From positions 25,563-89,562 of the forward strand of contig NZ_WJFC01000031.1 of assembly GCF_009725235.1 (NCBI RefSeq): a stretch of 64,000 nucleotides of DNA, written 5' to 3'. Positions 46,755 to 55,394 of this stretch are shown here, piece after piece; the stretch's first letter is position 1; every line of letters starts with the position of its first letter. Made by a program: the position numbers and the translations under genes. The notes under the pieces are model-generated. The model ran no database searches. It was not told where the DNA came from and worked only from the letters and a program-made list of their open reading frames with translations. Source of the stretch: Scytonema sp. UIC 10036. Its GTDB lineage: Bacteria > Cyanobacteriota > Cyanobacteriia > Cyanobacteriales > Nostocaceae.

Positions 46755-47308
46755 CGACAAAATGCCAGCGATCTATTAGGTGTGCATCCCGATACTCACC
46801 AGACGGTCGGTTGAAGTTGGTAAAATTATCCTTTGAACGTACTAGCGCTTGTCAAGCGAAGATATGACGTTGCTAAACTTCTAGGAACGCTACTAGCGTT
46901 GCCGGGAAAACAATCTGTTACGCACGGGTAAGTACTCGTCCACAGCAAAGTTGATCTGCAACGCCAGTCAATTGTACTAGCGGTTGAAAGCGAAAACCAT
47001 GGGTGGGATTACGAAATAATTACCGATATAGGTTCAGGAATTAACGCTCAACTTACGTGGTTTAGCAGGCGTTGGTGAAGCTGCTTGTTGCTGGTGAAGC
47101 AAGGCGGCTAGTTGTCACCCACCTAGACCGGTTACTAAGATTTGGCTCCGAGCTAATTTTCGAGGTGTGCGAACAATTAAACGGAGAGGTTATTATCATC
47201 AACTACGATGTTAATGCGACACCTGAACCTGAACTAGTACAAGACGTTTTAGAAATTATTACAGTATTTTCTGCTCGGTTGTATGGGCGCTTGATGTCAT
47301 CAAAATAA
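46755..47308 (+). pseudogene. IS607-type serine resolvase (TnpA), multiply frameshifted
   Basis: Pieces in successive frames give RQNASDLLGVHPDTHQ (MerR-like DNA-binding start), KTICYARVSTRPQQ (catalytic serine motif), SENHGWDYEIITDIGSGIN, and LVVTHLDRLLRFGSELIFEV to the stop at 47308. The order is that of an IS607 transposase. At least three frameshifts or stops break it, and the segment between the first two pieces is rearranged. It is directly followed by a tnpB-related gene. Confidence 0.75.
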
Positions 47309-47426
47309 ATCCCTAATAGAGGAATTGGATAAAAGTGTGCTTCATTGATTTCAGAAACTTATGGAATTGAGCTAGATTCTTGTGTATAATACTAGTAAGC
47401 TGAGGAATTTAAGGAGGTGAGCAAGC

Positions 47427-49097
47427 TTGTCCGTTGTAACTATCCAAACAACAGCCACTAACAACATTCAAAATAAAACAGCGCTAGATTACTTGGAGGA
47501 ATATGGAGTAATCTTCGGGCAAGCCACTCGTCTCGCGTTCTCGTTAAGAAATCGAATTGGCAAGACACAATCCAAAGAGTCTGAGTTAGAAAAGACTATT
47601 TGTAAAGAATTGGAAAAGCGTTTCGGTATCTCTAACTCAGAAGCCAAGAATGCTTACAATAAAGCGTCGGCAACTTACAGTTCTCAGGCAGAATTAGTAG
47701 ACCTGTATATAGAAGAGAACTATGACCGAATTAGAGAGACTCGCCGGACTATTAAGAAGTTAGAATTTCACCTTAATAAAGCTATAGCGTCTGGACAAGA
47801 ATCAACTGCCAAAAAGTTAAAAAGAAAGATTCATTTCAAGCAACAGAAAATTAATCAGCTTGATGCTAAAATCTGTCGTCTCAAAGAATCAAAAGCCACT
47901 GGACATTTTACCGTAACCTTTGGATCGTCTCAGCTATTTGAGAAGCAGTACAGGTTAGAAGAGAACAGATACAAATCTCATGAAGAGTGGCTGCTCGATT
48001 GGCGGAATGCACGTTCTAATCGTTCATTTTTCATAGGTTCAAAGAACTTTCTTTCTGGCAACCAGTTAGTTAGGTATGACGCTCTCCAACATACGTTAAC
48101 TATCACTTGTACTCCCGGACTTCGGGCAAAGTATGGCGATAGTGTTATCCTGCACGATATCAGCTTTTTCCGCGGTCAAGAGTGGTTATTAGCAGCGATA
48201 GAACCAGTACGCCGCACATCTACTCGTCATGGGAAAAATGGGGAGAAGATTGAAACTTCCAGGAACGGCAGTTATCTACCAGTCACTTACGAGATAGTTA
48301 ACAAAGATGACAAGGTTTATATTAATGCAACTTTAGAAAGTCCTGACCCTCACTTGAAGTCGTCCTTAGAAAACGGTGCATTAGGAATAGACTTTAATCC
48401 AGGCAGTATTGATTGGGTATTGATAGATCGTTATGGGAACTTGAAGCGTCATGGTTCTATTAAAATTAATGTTCAGTCCAAGCGCTCCGCACAAACAAAA
48501 GATATCATTGGGAAAGCTGTATCTGAAGTAGTTAGAATTGCATTGAAGTACAGTGTACCCGTAGTTATTGAAGATTTAGATTTTGCCCAAAAGAAAGCAT
48601 CCATGAAGGAGAAAGGTGCAAAGTATGCACGGATGCTCTCTAACATGGCTTACAGTCAGTTCACCCAAATGATTGAGTCTCGTTGCATTAAATCTGGGGT
48701 AGAACTAATCAAAGTTAATGCTGCCTATACCAGCGTAATTGGTGTTACGAAATACATGGCGGCTTATGGTCTGAATTCTGGTTGTGCTGCTGCATTGGTA
48801 GTGGCGCGGCGCAGTCAGAATCGGACTGAAAGATTACCCGCTCACCTTGATTCTTACTTCAAGAAGCCGGAGGACAAATTGAAGTCGGGAGCTTGGAAGA
48901 AGGTAGCTAAGCGAATTAACATCTGTGGCGGTTTTAATCGTCACAGATGGTATTCTCTTGGTATCAAACAGGCACGAACTAACAGTTCGTTGTACAGCAA
49001 GCTACGGCAAACAAAGACCTCTTTGAGGTTTGATACTGTACAGGTCCTCGTGACCCCTCATATCCACAAAAAACCTCCGCGCTATGGGTTCTCTTAA
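47427..49097 (+). CDS. TnpB-related protein of an IS607/IS605-type element
   Basis: 556 residues from a TTG at 47427 with AGGAGG nine bases upstream. The C-terminal half holds RuvC-like motifs: LGIDFNPGSIDWVLIDRYG (first Asp, about residue 322) and VVIEDLDF (Glu, about 385). The usual zinc ribbon (two CxxC) and the DRDxNAA motif are missing; the equivalent place reads YGLNSGCAAALVVARR, without an Asp. A long coiled-coil-like basic region (about 95-155) precedes. TnpB proteins are RNA-guided nucleases; this longer branch is usually labelled TnpB-related. It may be catalytically impaired. The 3' end runs into a GC-rich hairpin region (TTAAGCCTTAAGGGCGTAAA, from about 49096), a possible omega-RNA end. 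Confidence 0.85.
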   Translation: MSVVTIQTTATNNIQNKTALDYLEEYGVIFGQATRLAFSLRNRIGKTQSKESELEKTICKELEKRFGISNSEAKNAYNKASATYSSQAELVDLYIEENYDRIRETRRTIKKLEFHLNKAIASGQESTAKKLKRKIHFKQQKINQLDAKICRLKESKATGHFTVTFGSSQLFEKQYRLEENRYKSHEEWLLDWRNARSNRSFFIGSKNFLSGNQLVRYDALQHTLTITCTPGLRAKYGDSVILHDISFFRGQEWLLAAIEPVRRTSTRHGKNGEKIETSRNGSYLPVTYEIVNKDDKVYINATLESPDPHLKSSLENGALGIDFNPGSIDWVLIDRYGNLKRHGSIKINVQSKRSAQTKDIIGKAVSEVVRIALKYSVPVVIEDLDFAQKKASMKEKGAKYARMLSNMAYSQFTQMIESRCIKSGVELIKVNAAYTSVIGVTKYMAAYGLNSGCAAALVVARRSQNRTERLPAHLDSYFKKPEDKLKSGAWKKVAKRINICGGFNRHRWYSLGIKQARTNSSLYSKLRQTKTSLRFDTVQVLVTPHIHKKPPRYGFS

Positions 49098-49174
49098 GCC
49101 TTAAGGGCGTAAATCCTTAAGTTTGCCCAAGTTTTGAGCAGCGCAGCAATTCCATTATTAACAATCGTACTTTT

Positions 49175-49515
49175 TACTACTTATTGTATTCTTCCCCATT
49201 CTTTGCCAATACTTAGCAACCCTTTTTTCCTACTTTTCCCAATACTCTTGCATGACTTCTGGTTCAAACCAAAATACCTCCGCCTCTCTCTCCGGAATTG
49301 CCACAACTAACAAAGCACGATCTATCTTAATACCACAATCTCCATAGTAATCATTCACTGCTCCTAAATAAACCGTTAGTTGCAATGGATATTCGTACAA
49401 TCGCTCAATCGATTCTTTAGGCTTATCAGATGTCTTCCACTCACAAATACAAGGAATCCCCTTATAACTGGCTACACAATCCACTTTTCCAGAATAGCTT
49501 TTGTTATGCTGTTCC
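49175..49515 (-). pseudogene. Truncated second copy of the RecB/MGME1-like nuclease gene
   Basis: This stretch repeats the last ~110 codons of the gene at 50241-50939 with few changes (SYSGKVDCVASYKGIPCICE, RLYEYPLQLTVYLGAVNDYY). The 5' half is missing, and a TGG to TAG change closes the frame at EYWEK, with homology continuing to about 49175. It has the E-x-K of the active site but no complete fold. Confidence 0.82.
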
Positions 49516-49606
49516 GAAACTCCTGACATTTGATGACTTCATGCCTCAATATGGAGATAATGAACGTTACGCAGTAAGTTGAGATATTACCAGTGAAGTT
49601 TGACGA

Positions 49607-49825
49607 TTAAAGACTATTCCATTCTTCCAGTGTAATTTCTCGCTCTAGAATCACCTCTACTTCCCGAATCATCATTCTTAGTTGTGGTACTGAATACTCA
49701 TTATTAGAAGGAATAGTCAACCGACACTGTGCATAAGTCATAAACTGATGGCTAGTTCCAGAATACGGTCTTTCAAAGCCTAGTTGTCTTATTTTTTGTA
49801 CAAACTCCCGACGTTTAGATGGTAT
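49607..49825 (-). CDS. hicA: HicA-like mRNA interferase without a normal start codon
   Basis: The frame directly behind HicB encodes about 72 residues: IPSKRREFVQKIRQLGFERP, YSGTSHQFMTYAQCRLTIPS, then a helical end EVILEREITLEEWNSL. The G-x-SHQFM block carries the catalytic histidine of the HicA/YcfA double-stranded-RNA-binding fold. There is no in-frame ATG, GTG or TTG; the frame opens after a TGA with ATA at 49825, overlapping the end of hicB by eleven bases. ATGAATACC at that point suggests that one extra A has pushed the original ATG out of frame. The toxin may therefore be silent. Confidence 0.65.
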   Translation of the reverse strand: MPSKRREFVQKIRQLGFERPYSGTSHQFMTYAQCRLTIPSNNEYSVPQLRMMIREVEVILEREITLEEWNSL

Positions 49826-50087
49826 TCATCTGCTCAAGGGTTGGCTCCTGGTTTAAGTCAATATTATCAATAATTGGTAAAAAATGTCCTAATTTAAACC
49901 CTAGTAAAATCCAGTCTTCAAGTGTTGAGCGTAACTCACTTTCACATTCTCTCAATGTTGGACTAAAGGCTATAACTCCCGTACAAGATGGAATCCTACC
50001 AGCAAATGAGCCGTCTTCCAGTTTGTCGTAAACTGCCTGTGCCAAAGCTTTTTCAACATAATCACTAAGGATAAACTGTACAGCCAT
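49815..50087 (-). CDS. hicB: HicB-like antitoxin
   Basis: The 90-residue protein has the partial RNase H-like HicB fold: AVQFILSDYVEKALAQAVYD, GSFAGRIPSCTGVIAFSPTL, then ECESELRSTLEDWILLGFKLG. Antitoxins of this short type lack a DNA-binding HTH domain, as here. The HicA-like frame follows with an eleven-base overlap, in the order antitoxin then toxin. The pair sits between the full and the truncated nuclease copies next to a DNA methyltransferase. Confidence 0.8.
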   Translation of the reverse strand: MAVQFILSDYVEKALAQAVYDKLEDGSFAGRIPSCTGVIAFSPTLRECESELRSTLEDWILLGFKLGHFLPIIDNIDLNQEPTLEQMNTI

Positions 50088-50240
50088 TCAATTTTACACT
50101 CTTCTAGAAATCGAAATTACTTTTCATCTCTATTTAAACACATATTATGTTTTAGAAAGCATTGCTACTTTCCCTGTGAGAGGTTCTGGATATCTTAGTT
50201 TAAAGAAGAAATCAGCACGTAACCAGTACACTCAGCTATG
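50088..50240. other. Spacer between hicB and the nuclease gene
   Basis: About 150 bases without a gene; it should contain the hicBA promoter and the end of the methyltransferase/nuclease transcript. Confidence 0.4.
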
Positions 50241-50939
50241 CTACTCATTGTATCCGTTCCCCATTCTTTGCCAATACTCAGCAACCCTTTTTTCCCACTT
50301 TTCCCAATACTCTTGCATGACTTCTGGTTCAAACCAAAATATCTCCGCCTCTCTCTCCGGAATTGCCACAACTAACAACGCACGATCTATCTTAATACCA
50401 TAATCTCCATAGCAATCATTCACTGCTCCTAAATAAGCCGTTAGTTGCAATGGATACTCATACAATCGCTCAATGGATTCTTTAGGCTTATCAGAAGTCT
50501 TCCACTCACAAAGACAAGGAATCCCCTGATAACTTGCTACACAATCCACTTTCCCAGAATAGCTTTTGTTGTAGTGAAACACCGAACCTTCCACAAGTCT
50601 CACTGTATCAATTTCTTCTAATACAGGTTTGATACTTTGCCAATAAGGAAGACTCGCTTCGGGACAATCAAAGTTTTTCCCAAGCAAATAACGTTCAATT
50701 TGTTTGTGAGTTTGGGTTCCCCGACGACTAGCTGTTGTGGAAATACGGGTTGCTTCTTCTATCCCAACACGAAATTTCCAATTATTCAGTCTGTCTCGTT
50801 CTTCTTGCGGTTTTGTGACATTCAATATAGTTGTCACGCTTGGAAAACGGTTTCCCAAAGCATCCACATAATATTGTTTGCCATTTTCCCGCACGCACTT
50901 AGCTTTAAGAGGGGGTAGTAGTTCTATCTTAGAAGGCAT
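50241..50939 (-). CDS. RecB/MGME1-like PD-(D/E)XK nuclease, putative restriction partner
   Basis: 232 residues. The active-site pattern is in SYSGKVDCVASYQGIPCLCE followed by WKTSDKPKE: Asp, then E-x-K with Gln/Tyr further on (YEYPLQLTAYLGAV), as in the MGME1/Cas4-like exonuclease group. The N-terminal part (FPSVTTILNVTKPQEERDRL, SRRGTQTHKQIERYLLG) is also typical of that group. The gene starts eleven bases before the end of the cytosine methyltransferase gene, so the two are co-translated. That arrangement suggests a restriction-modification or related defence pair; an exonuclease-like restriction partner would be unusual. Confidence 0.8.
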   Translation of the reverse strand: MPSKIELLPPLKAKCVRENGKQYYVDALGNRFPSVTTILNVTKPQEERDRLNNWKFRVGIEEATRISTTASRRGTQTHKQIERYLLGKNFDCPEASLPYWQSIKPVLEEIDTVRLVEGSVFHYNKSYSGKVDCVASYQGIPCLCEWKTSDKPKESIERLYEYPLQLTAYLGAVNDCYGDYGIKIDRALLVVAIPEREAEIFWFEPEVMQEYWEKWEKRVAEYWQRMGNGYNE

Positions 50940-52086
50940 TGCTAGTTAATTTCCGGTATATCTCATTTAAGGAAGGAATCAGCGCGTACCCAATACACTC
51001 TGCTAAGCGAGGTGGTACAGCATTTCCAATTTGCCACATTGCTTTTTTCATGGAACCTGCAAAAAGAAATGTATCTGGAAATGTTTGCAATCTTGCCATT
51101 TCACGTGCTGAAATTACACGATTGAGATAAGGATGAATGTGTGTCCCACCATGATTTTCTTTGACTGTCATACTGGGTAACCCTCGATATTGACGCTTGA
51201 AAGCATCAACATATTTTGTATATAAAGAACCCCCCGGTGGAACTTGAGCAATTCTTTCCATATATTCGGGAGAATGACGAGTCCACTCATGGTTAATTTC
51301 TGGGATGGGCGTGTACTCTGGCAAATCGGCAATTGCTGATTCAATAGGCTTATATTGATGAGACAATAATTGAGCCTTTGGATAGGGGTTTGCCATACCA
51401 AATCGATTAGCAATAAAGATGGCTCTCGGGCGAATTTGAGGAACTCCATATGCTGCAGATTCTAAAATAGCAACAGATATGTGAGGATAACCAATACTGG
51501 CAAAAAACTCACAAATTTCCTCCCTAACCGCCCCGTTATTTATAGTTAAAATTCCCGGTACATTCTCCATAACAACATACCAAGGTTGGATTTCCGAAAC
51601 AACCCGCACAAATTCACGAAACAATCGATTTCGAGGGTCTTTAGAATCGCGTTTTCCTGCAACAGAAAATCCTTGACATGGAGGTCCACCCACAACAAGA
51701 TGGACTTCGGGCGAATCAATTTCACATAACCATTGTTGCGAATCAAATTTTTCTATATCGCCACAAAAATGATGGCACTTGGGAAAGTTAATTTTATGAG
51801 TTGCAGAAGCAATTTCATTCACTTCTACACTCGCTATTGGTTGAAACCCAGCTTGAGCAAAACCCTGCGTCATTCCCCCGGCACCGCAAAATAAATCCAC
51901 AAATCTATAGTTATACGTCGGTAGTAATGGCGGTTCAACTTCAATAAATATCTTGTAGGGGTCGCGCTCAGATGTTTCTAGTTCTCTTTGAATGCGTTCA
52001 TAGCGACCTAATTTAGCTTTTTTCTGCTTTTTCCCTGATTTTTGCTCCTCTTCTATCGAAAACAAAGACAGTTGCACTGGTTCCAT
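50929..52086 (-). CDS. dcm: DNA (cytosine-5) methyltransferase
   Basis: About 385 residues from ATG 52086 (a TTG eight codons upstream is possible). All main C5-MTase motifs are in order: I FVDLFCGAGGMTQGFAQAGF, IV GGPPCQGFSVAGKRD with the catalytic Cys, VI VVMENVPGIL, VIII region QIRPRAIFIANRFG, then IX/X with SAREMARLQTFPD and QIGNAVPPRLAE. An N-terminal basic extension of about 60 residues precedes motif I. It transfers methyl groups from SAM to cytosine in a sequence the window does not reveal. The nuclease gene overlaps its 3' end. Confidence 0.94.
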   Translation of the reverse strand: MEPVQLSLFSIEEEQKSGKKQKKAKLGRYERIQRELETSERDPYKIFIEVEPPLLPTYNYRFVDLFCGAGGMTQGFAQAGFQPIASVEVNEIASATHKINFPKCHHFCGDIEKFDSQQWLCEIDSPEVHLVVGGPPCQGFSVAGKRDSKDPRNRLFREFVRVVSEIQPWYVVMENVPGILTINNGAVREEICEFFASIGYPHISVAILESAAYGVPQIRPRAIFIANRFGMANPYPKAQLLSHQYKPIESAIADLPEYTPIPEINHEWTRHSPEYMERIAQVPPGGSLYTKYVDAFKRQYRGLPSMTVKENHGGTHIHPYLNRVISAREMARLQTFPDTFLFAGSMKKAMWQIGNAVPPRLAECIGYALIPSLNEIYRKLTSNAF

Positions 52087-52252
52087 TCTAGCTTTTTCAA
52101 TAACTCCCAAATAATGTTTATATCAAGTTTATTGAGATAAATGATGTTTTTTTACGCTTATAGGTGTATGCCTTTCATGAGAGGGCAAGAAAACAAAAAT
52201 TAATTAAATTTAAGAAAAGCAACATTTTGTTACAACAGAGGCAAGAGCAACA

Positions 52253-52954
52253 ATGAAGACTGGCTATCTAAATCAGTACGCTCGGAAACTGGCAGCGATC
52301 GCAGGTATTATCAGTGTAACAACTTTCTTTGGCGTTCCAGCGATCGCCCAAGGTCAAACGACCACTCCCAACAACAGCACTTCACAGCCCGGAGCAACAC
52401 CTCCATCATCTGTTCCATCAGACGATCCCGTACCACCCGCAAGCGGAACAAAGTACCCTGGATCTCCTACAGGTGCATCTGGTGCTGCATCTGGAAACTT
52501 GGTAGAACTTGCCTCAACAAATCAATCTTTTAGCACTTTGGCACAAGCTGTAGAAGCAGCAGGCTTAGCTAACACACTTGCTAGTGGCAAATATACCGTT
52601 TTTGCACCAACGGACGAAGCTTTCAATAATTCTTTACCTCAAGGGGCTGTAGAATTTTTGCTCAAACCTGAGAACAGAACTCTCTTACGCCAAGTTCTCA
52701 CCTATCATGTCGTCCCTGGTGAAGTCACCTCCAACAAATTGTCCACCGGATCGGTAAACACATTGGGCGGTGGAGTAGCAGTTCGCGTAACTCCTGAAAG
52801 AGTCGTTGTCAATGATGGTAGCGTTATTCAACCCGATATTCGTGCAAAGAATGGAGTGATACACGCAGTTAACCGCGTACTCCTTCCAGAGCAATTGCGT
52901 CAGACCATTGCGTCTCGCTTGGAAACACAGCAGCAAAGCCAAGCTCCTCAATAG
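52253..52954 (+). CDS. Secreted fasciclin-domain protein
   Basis: 233 residues. A signal peptide (LAAIAGIISVTTFFGVPAIA, cleavage near AQG) is followed by a Ser/Thr/Pro-rich linker (to about residue 80) and one FAS1 domain with its conserved boxes FSTLAQAVEAAGL, YTVFAPTDEAFN, LTYHVVPGEV and NGVIHAVNRVLLP. FAS1 domains mediate adhesion at the cell surface. GAGGCAAGAG precedes the ATG. A GC-rich hairpin lies 20 bases behind the stop. Confidence 0.92.
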   Translation: MKTGYLNQYARKLAAIAGIISVTTFFGVPAIAQGQTTTPNNSTSQPGATPPSSVPSDDPVPPASGTKYPGSPTGASGAASGNLVELASTNQSFSTLAQAVEAAGLANTLASGKYTVFAPTDEAFNNSLPQGAVEFLLKPENRTLLRQVLTYHVVPGEVTSNKLSTGSVNTLGGGVAVRVTPERVVVNDGSVIQPDIRAKNGVIHAVNRVLLPEQLRQTIASRLETQQQSQAPQ

Positions 52955-52973
52955 GATCGACTTCTTAAGTCTG

Positions 52974-53002
52974 CCCTGCCAAGCCCTTGCGGTTTAGCAG
53001 GG
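52974..53002 (+). terminator. Hairpin after the fasciclin gene
   Basis: CCCTGC (52974-52979) pairs with GCAGGG (52997-53002) around a loop with further CCAAGCCCTTGC structure. A poor T-run follows, so termination is likely but weak. The remaining spacer to 53259 holds a CCTTTGCGTCTTTGCGTGAG repeat near 53080-53102. Confidence 0.45.
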
Positions 53003-53259
53003 TATTGTCATTTGAACAGAATCGCAGATTTTATCATATCCAGTAGGAAAAGCATAATAAAATTTTCTTAATTTCTTAGCGCCTTTGCGTCTTTGCGTGA
53101 GTTTTATTCAAGGTATGTAAGCGGACATGATATGACTTTATAAGTAAAAATAATCTGTATATGGGTATACTTATTTTTTTGTAGCCGAGCCTACAATAAA
53201 GACAAAACCCAACCTTTTATAATATCATTAAGGCAAAATTTAGAGACTTGGTGAGAACA

Positions 53260-53631
53260 ATGAATACTGGAACTATCGTTGCTTTGACTGCAATGGCAGC
53301 AACTATGGGCATATGGGGTGCAGCTTACGGGCAATCTTTGCAAACACCGCAACGCACCCAAGAAAACTACACCATCAAGGGTGGCTCTTTAAATGGGATA
53401 GGTAATAGATCGGCTGAAAACGATTACTCAAGATTTTTTTCAGACAAAAATTCAGGTGGCATTTCCAGGACAAATGTTGAGGTAGCTCCAACTGGTGTCA
53501 TACCACTGAGCGATCGCGTTGAGTTGCGTCAGAATGAAAGGTTTAATCCAAACAACACCATCATACCACAAGGCGGAAATCAGCCATTTGATAATGGAAA
53601 CGCAGTGGAAGTCCAAGTGACACCTAGGTAG
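53260..53631 (+). CDS. Small exported protein of unknown function
   Basis: About 123 residues from ATG 53260, six bases after GGTGAG; TTG and GTG codons a little upstream are alternatives. MNTGTIVALTAMAATMGIWG is a signal peptide, with cleavage near AYGQS. The mature part is polar and repeat-poor (NYTIKGGSLNGIGNRSAEND, FDNGNAVEVQVTPR), with no cysteine and no known motif. It is probably periplasmic. Confidence 0.65.
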   Translation: MNTGTIVALTAMAATMGIWGAAYGQSLQTPQRTQENYTIKGGSLNGIGNRSAENDYSRFFSDKNSGGISRTNVEVAPTGVIPLSDRVELRQNERFNPNNTIIPQGGNQPFDNGNAVEVQVTPR

Positions 53632-53710
53632 AAATCCAGGATTTCACGTAGCGTTGTTCATTCAGTAAATAAGGTACTCGAAATTTTGGAAACTTCAATA
53701 AGTCGTCTGA

Positions 53711-53753
53711 GTCCCTCCAGATTGTAAGCTTTAGCCCAAAAATCTGGAGGGAC
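53711..53753. terminator. Strong inverted repeat behind the small exported protein
   Basis: GTCCCTCCAGATT (53711-53723) and AATCTGGAGGGAC (53741-53753) form a perfect 13-bp stem with a 17-nt loop, 80 bases past the preceding gene. It may end that transcript; no T-run follows. The rest of the 320-bp spacer shows no gene. Confidence 0.5.
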
Positions 53754-53952
53754 ACTTAATATTCACTTCAAGAAATATATTGAGTCACAAGCATCTCACG
53801 AGGCAATGGATGATACTCTTTTTATATGTTACGCAAGTAAATCTCGTGCGATCGCAATTAACTAGTAGAAACGTGTCATGTACTTACGGGCAACAGTCTG
53901 CTACTAGTAATAGAGGTTTGCTTCGGGCAATTAAAATAGAGGAGGGCAAAAA

Positions 53953-55305
53953 GTGACCCGTGTAATTATTGTGCGTCACGGTCAAAGCACATACAACGCC
54001 GAAAAACGCATACAAGGACGTACTGATGCATCTAAGCTCACAGAACAAGGTCGTGCTGATTCGACTAAAGTGGGCAGATCTCTTGCTAGTATCGTATTTA
54101 GCGCAATATACACTAGCCCCCTACAGCGAGCCAAAGACACAGCAGAGACTATTCGTCATGAATTAGCCGATCGTTCCGAACAATGCCCCGTTGCCCAAAC
54201 TTCTGAGAAGTTACTAGAAATTGACCTTCCTTTATGGCAAGGATTAGCAACTGCTGAAGTTAAGGAGAAGTTTACCGAAGACTACCGCGTTTGGCAGCAA
54301 ACCCCAGATAGACTCCAAATGCTAATTCAAGATGGTGAAGAAAAAAGAGAATTCTTTCCCGTCCTAGCTTTGTACGAACAAGCACGTCAATTTTGGCAAG
54401 AGGTTCTACAGCGCCATCAAGGCGAGACGATTCTTATTGTCGGACATAATGGTATTAATCGTGCTTTGATTAGCACGGCACTTTCCATTCCAGCAGCTCG
54501 CTACCATTCCATACAACAATCTAACTGTAATATTACCGTCCTGAATTTCTCCGGAGGTTTGGGGGAATCTGTTCAACTCGAATCCCTAAATCAAACCCAA
54601 CATCTTGGAGAAACTCTCCCCTCCTTAAGACCCAATCATCAAGGAGTACGATTATTATTAGTGAGGCATGGAGAAACGGAGTGGAACCGTCAAACAAGAT
54701 TTCAAGGTCAAATTGATGTTCCTCTCAATGACAATGGCAGACAGCAAGCGCAGAAAGCCGCCCAATTTCTCAAAGATGTTGCCATTGATTTTGCCGTTAG
54801 TAGTTCAATGTTACGTCCTAAAGAAACAGCAGAAATTATTTTGGCATCCCATCCCCATCTGGAATTGCAACTATATGATGGTTTGAGGGAAATCAGCCAC
54901 GGGCTGTGGGAAGGAAAATTAGAAGAAGAAATTGACCGAGAGTTTCCCAACGAGTTGCATCGTTGGCGTACAACACCAGCCCAAGTGCAAATGCCAGAAG
55001 GGGAAAATTTGCAACAAGTTTGGGATCGTGCTGTTGTAGCATGGCAATCTATTGTAGAAACAGCATTAACAAAGGGTCTCAAAACCGGACTGGTTGTTGC
55101 TCACGATGCGACTAATAAAACTTTGCTCTGTCATATTTTAGGTTTGTCATCAGAACAATTCTGGAATTTCCGTCAAGGGAATGGAGCCGTTAGCGTTATC
55201 GATTATCCCCTTGGGAAGAATGGTTTGCCAGTACTGCAAGCAATGAACATCACCGCTCACTTAGGAGGAGGTGTGTTGGATAAAACAGCAGCAGGAGCAT
55301 TGTAG
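53953..55305 (+). CDS. Tandem histidine phosphatase (phosphoglycerate-mutase-like)
   Basis: 450 residues made of two histidine-phosphatase domains. Each has the catalytic RHG: VIIVRHGQSTYNAEKRIQGR at the start, and LLVRHGETEWNRQTRFQGQ at about residue 235. The second histidine motifs are ILIVGHNGINRAL and TGLVVAHDATNKTL. The GTG start at 53953 follows GGAGGG. Cyanobacterial and plant proteins of this build have been linked to 2-carboxyarabinitol 1-phosphate phosphatase activity, so a role in removing sugar-phosphate inhibitors of Rubisco is possible; substrate cannot be read from the sequence. Confidence 0.9.
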   Translation: MTRVIIVRHGQSTYNAEKRIQGRTDASKLTEQGRADSTKVGRSLASIVFSAIYTSPLQRAKDTAETIRHELADRSEQCPVAQTSEKLLEIDLPLWQGLATAEVKEKFTEDYRVWQQTPDRLQMLIQDGEEKREFFPVLALYEQARQFWQEVLQRHQGETILIVGHNGINRALISTALSIPAARYHSIQQSNCNITVLNFSGGLGESVQLESLNQTQHLGETLPSLRPNHQGVRLLLVRHGETEWNRQTRFQGQIDVPLNDNGRQQAQKAAQFLKDVAIDFAVSSSMLRPKETAEIILASHPHLELQLYDGLREISHGLWEGKLEEEIDREFPNELHRWRTTPAQVQMPEGENLQQVWDRAVVAWQSIVETALTKGLKTGLVVAHDATNKTLLCHILGLSSEQFWNFRQGNGAVSVIDYPLGKNGLPVLQAMNITAHLGGGVLDKTAAGAL

Positions 55306-55394
55306 CATATTTAGCATATCGTCTAAAAAACTGTACACTTGTACAAAGCTGATATTTGAATCAAAGCAAGCTGATAGCTAATAGCTAATAGCTA

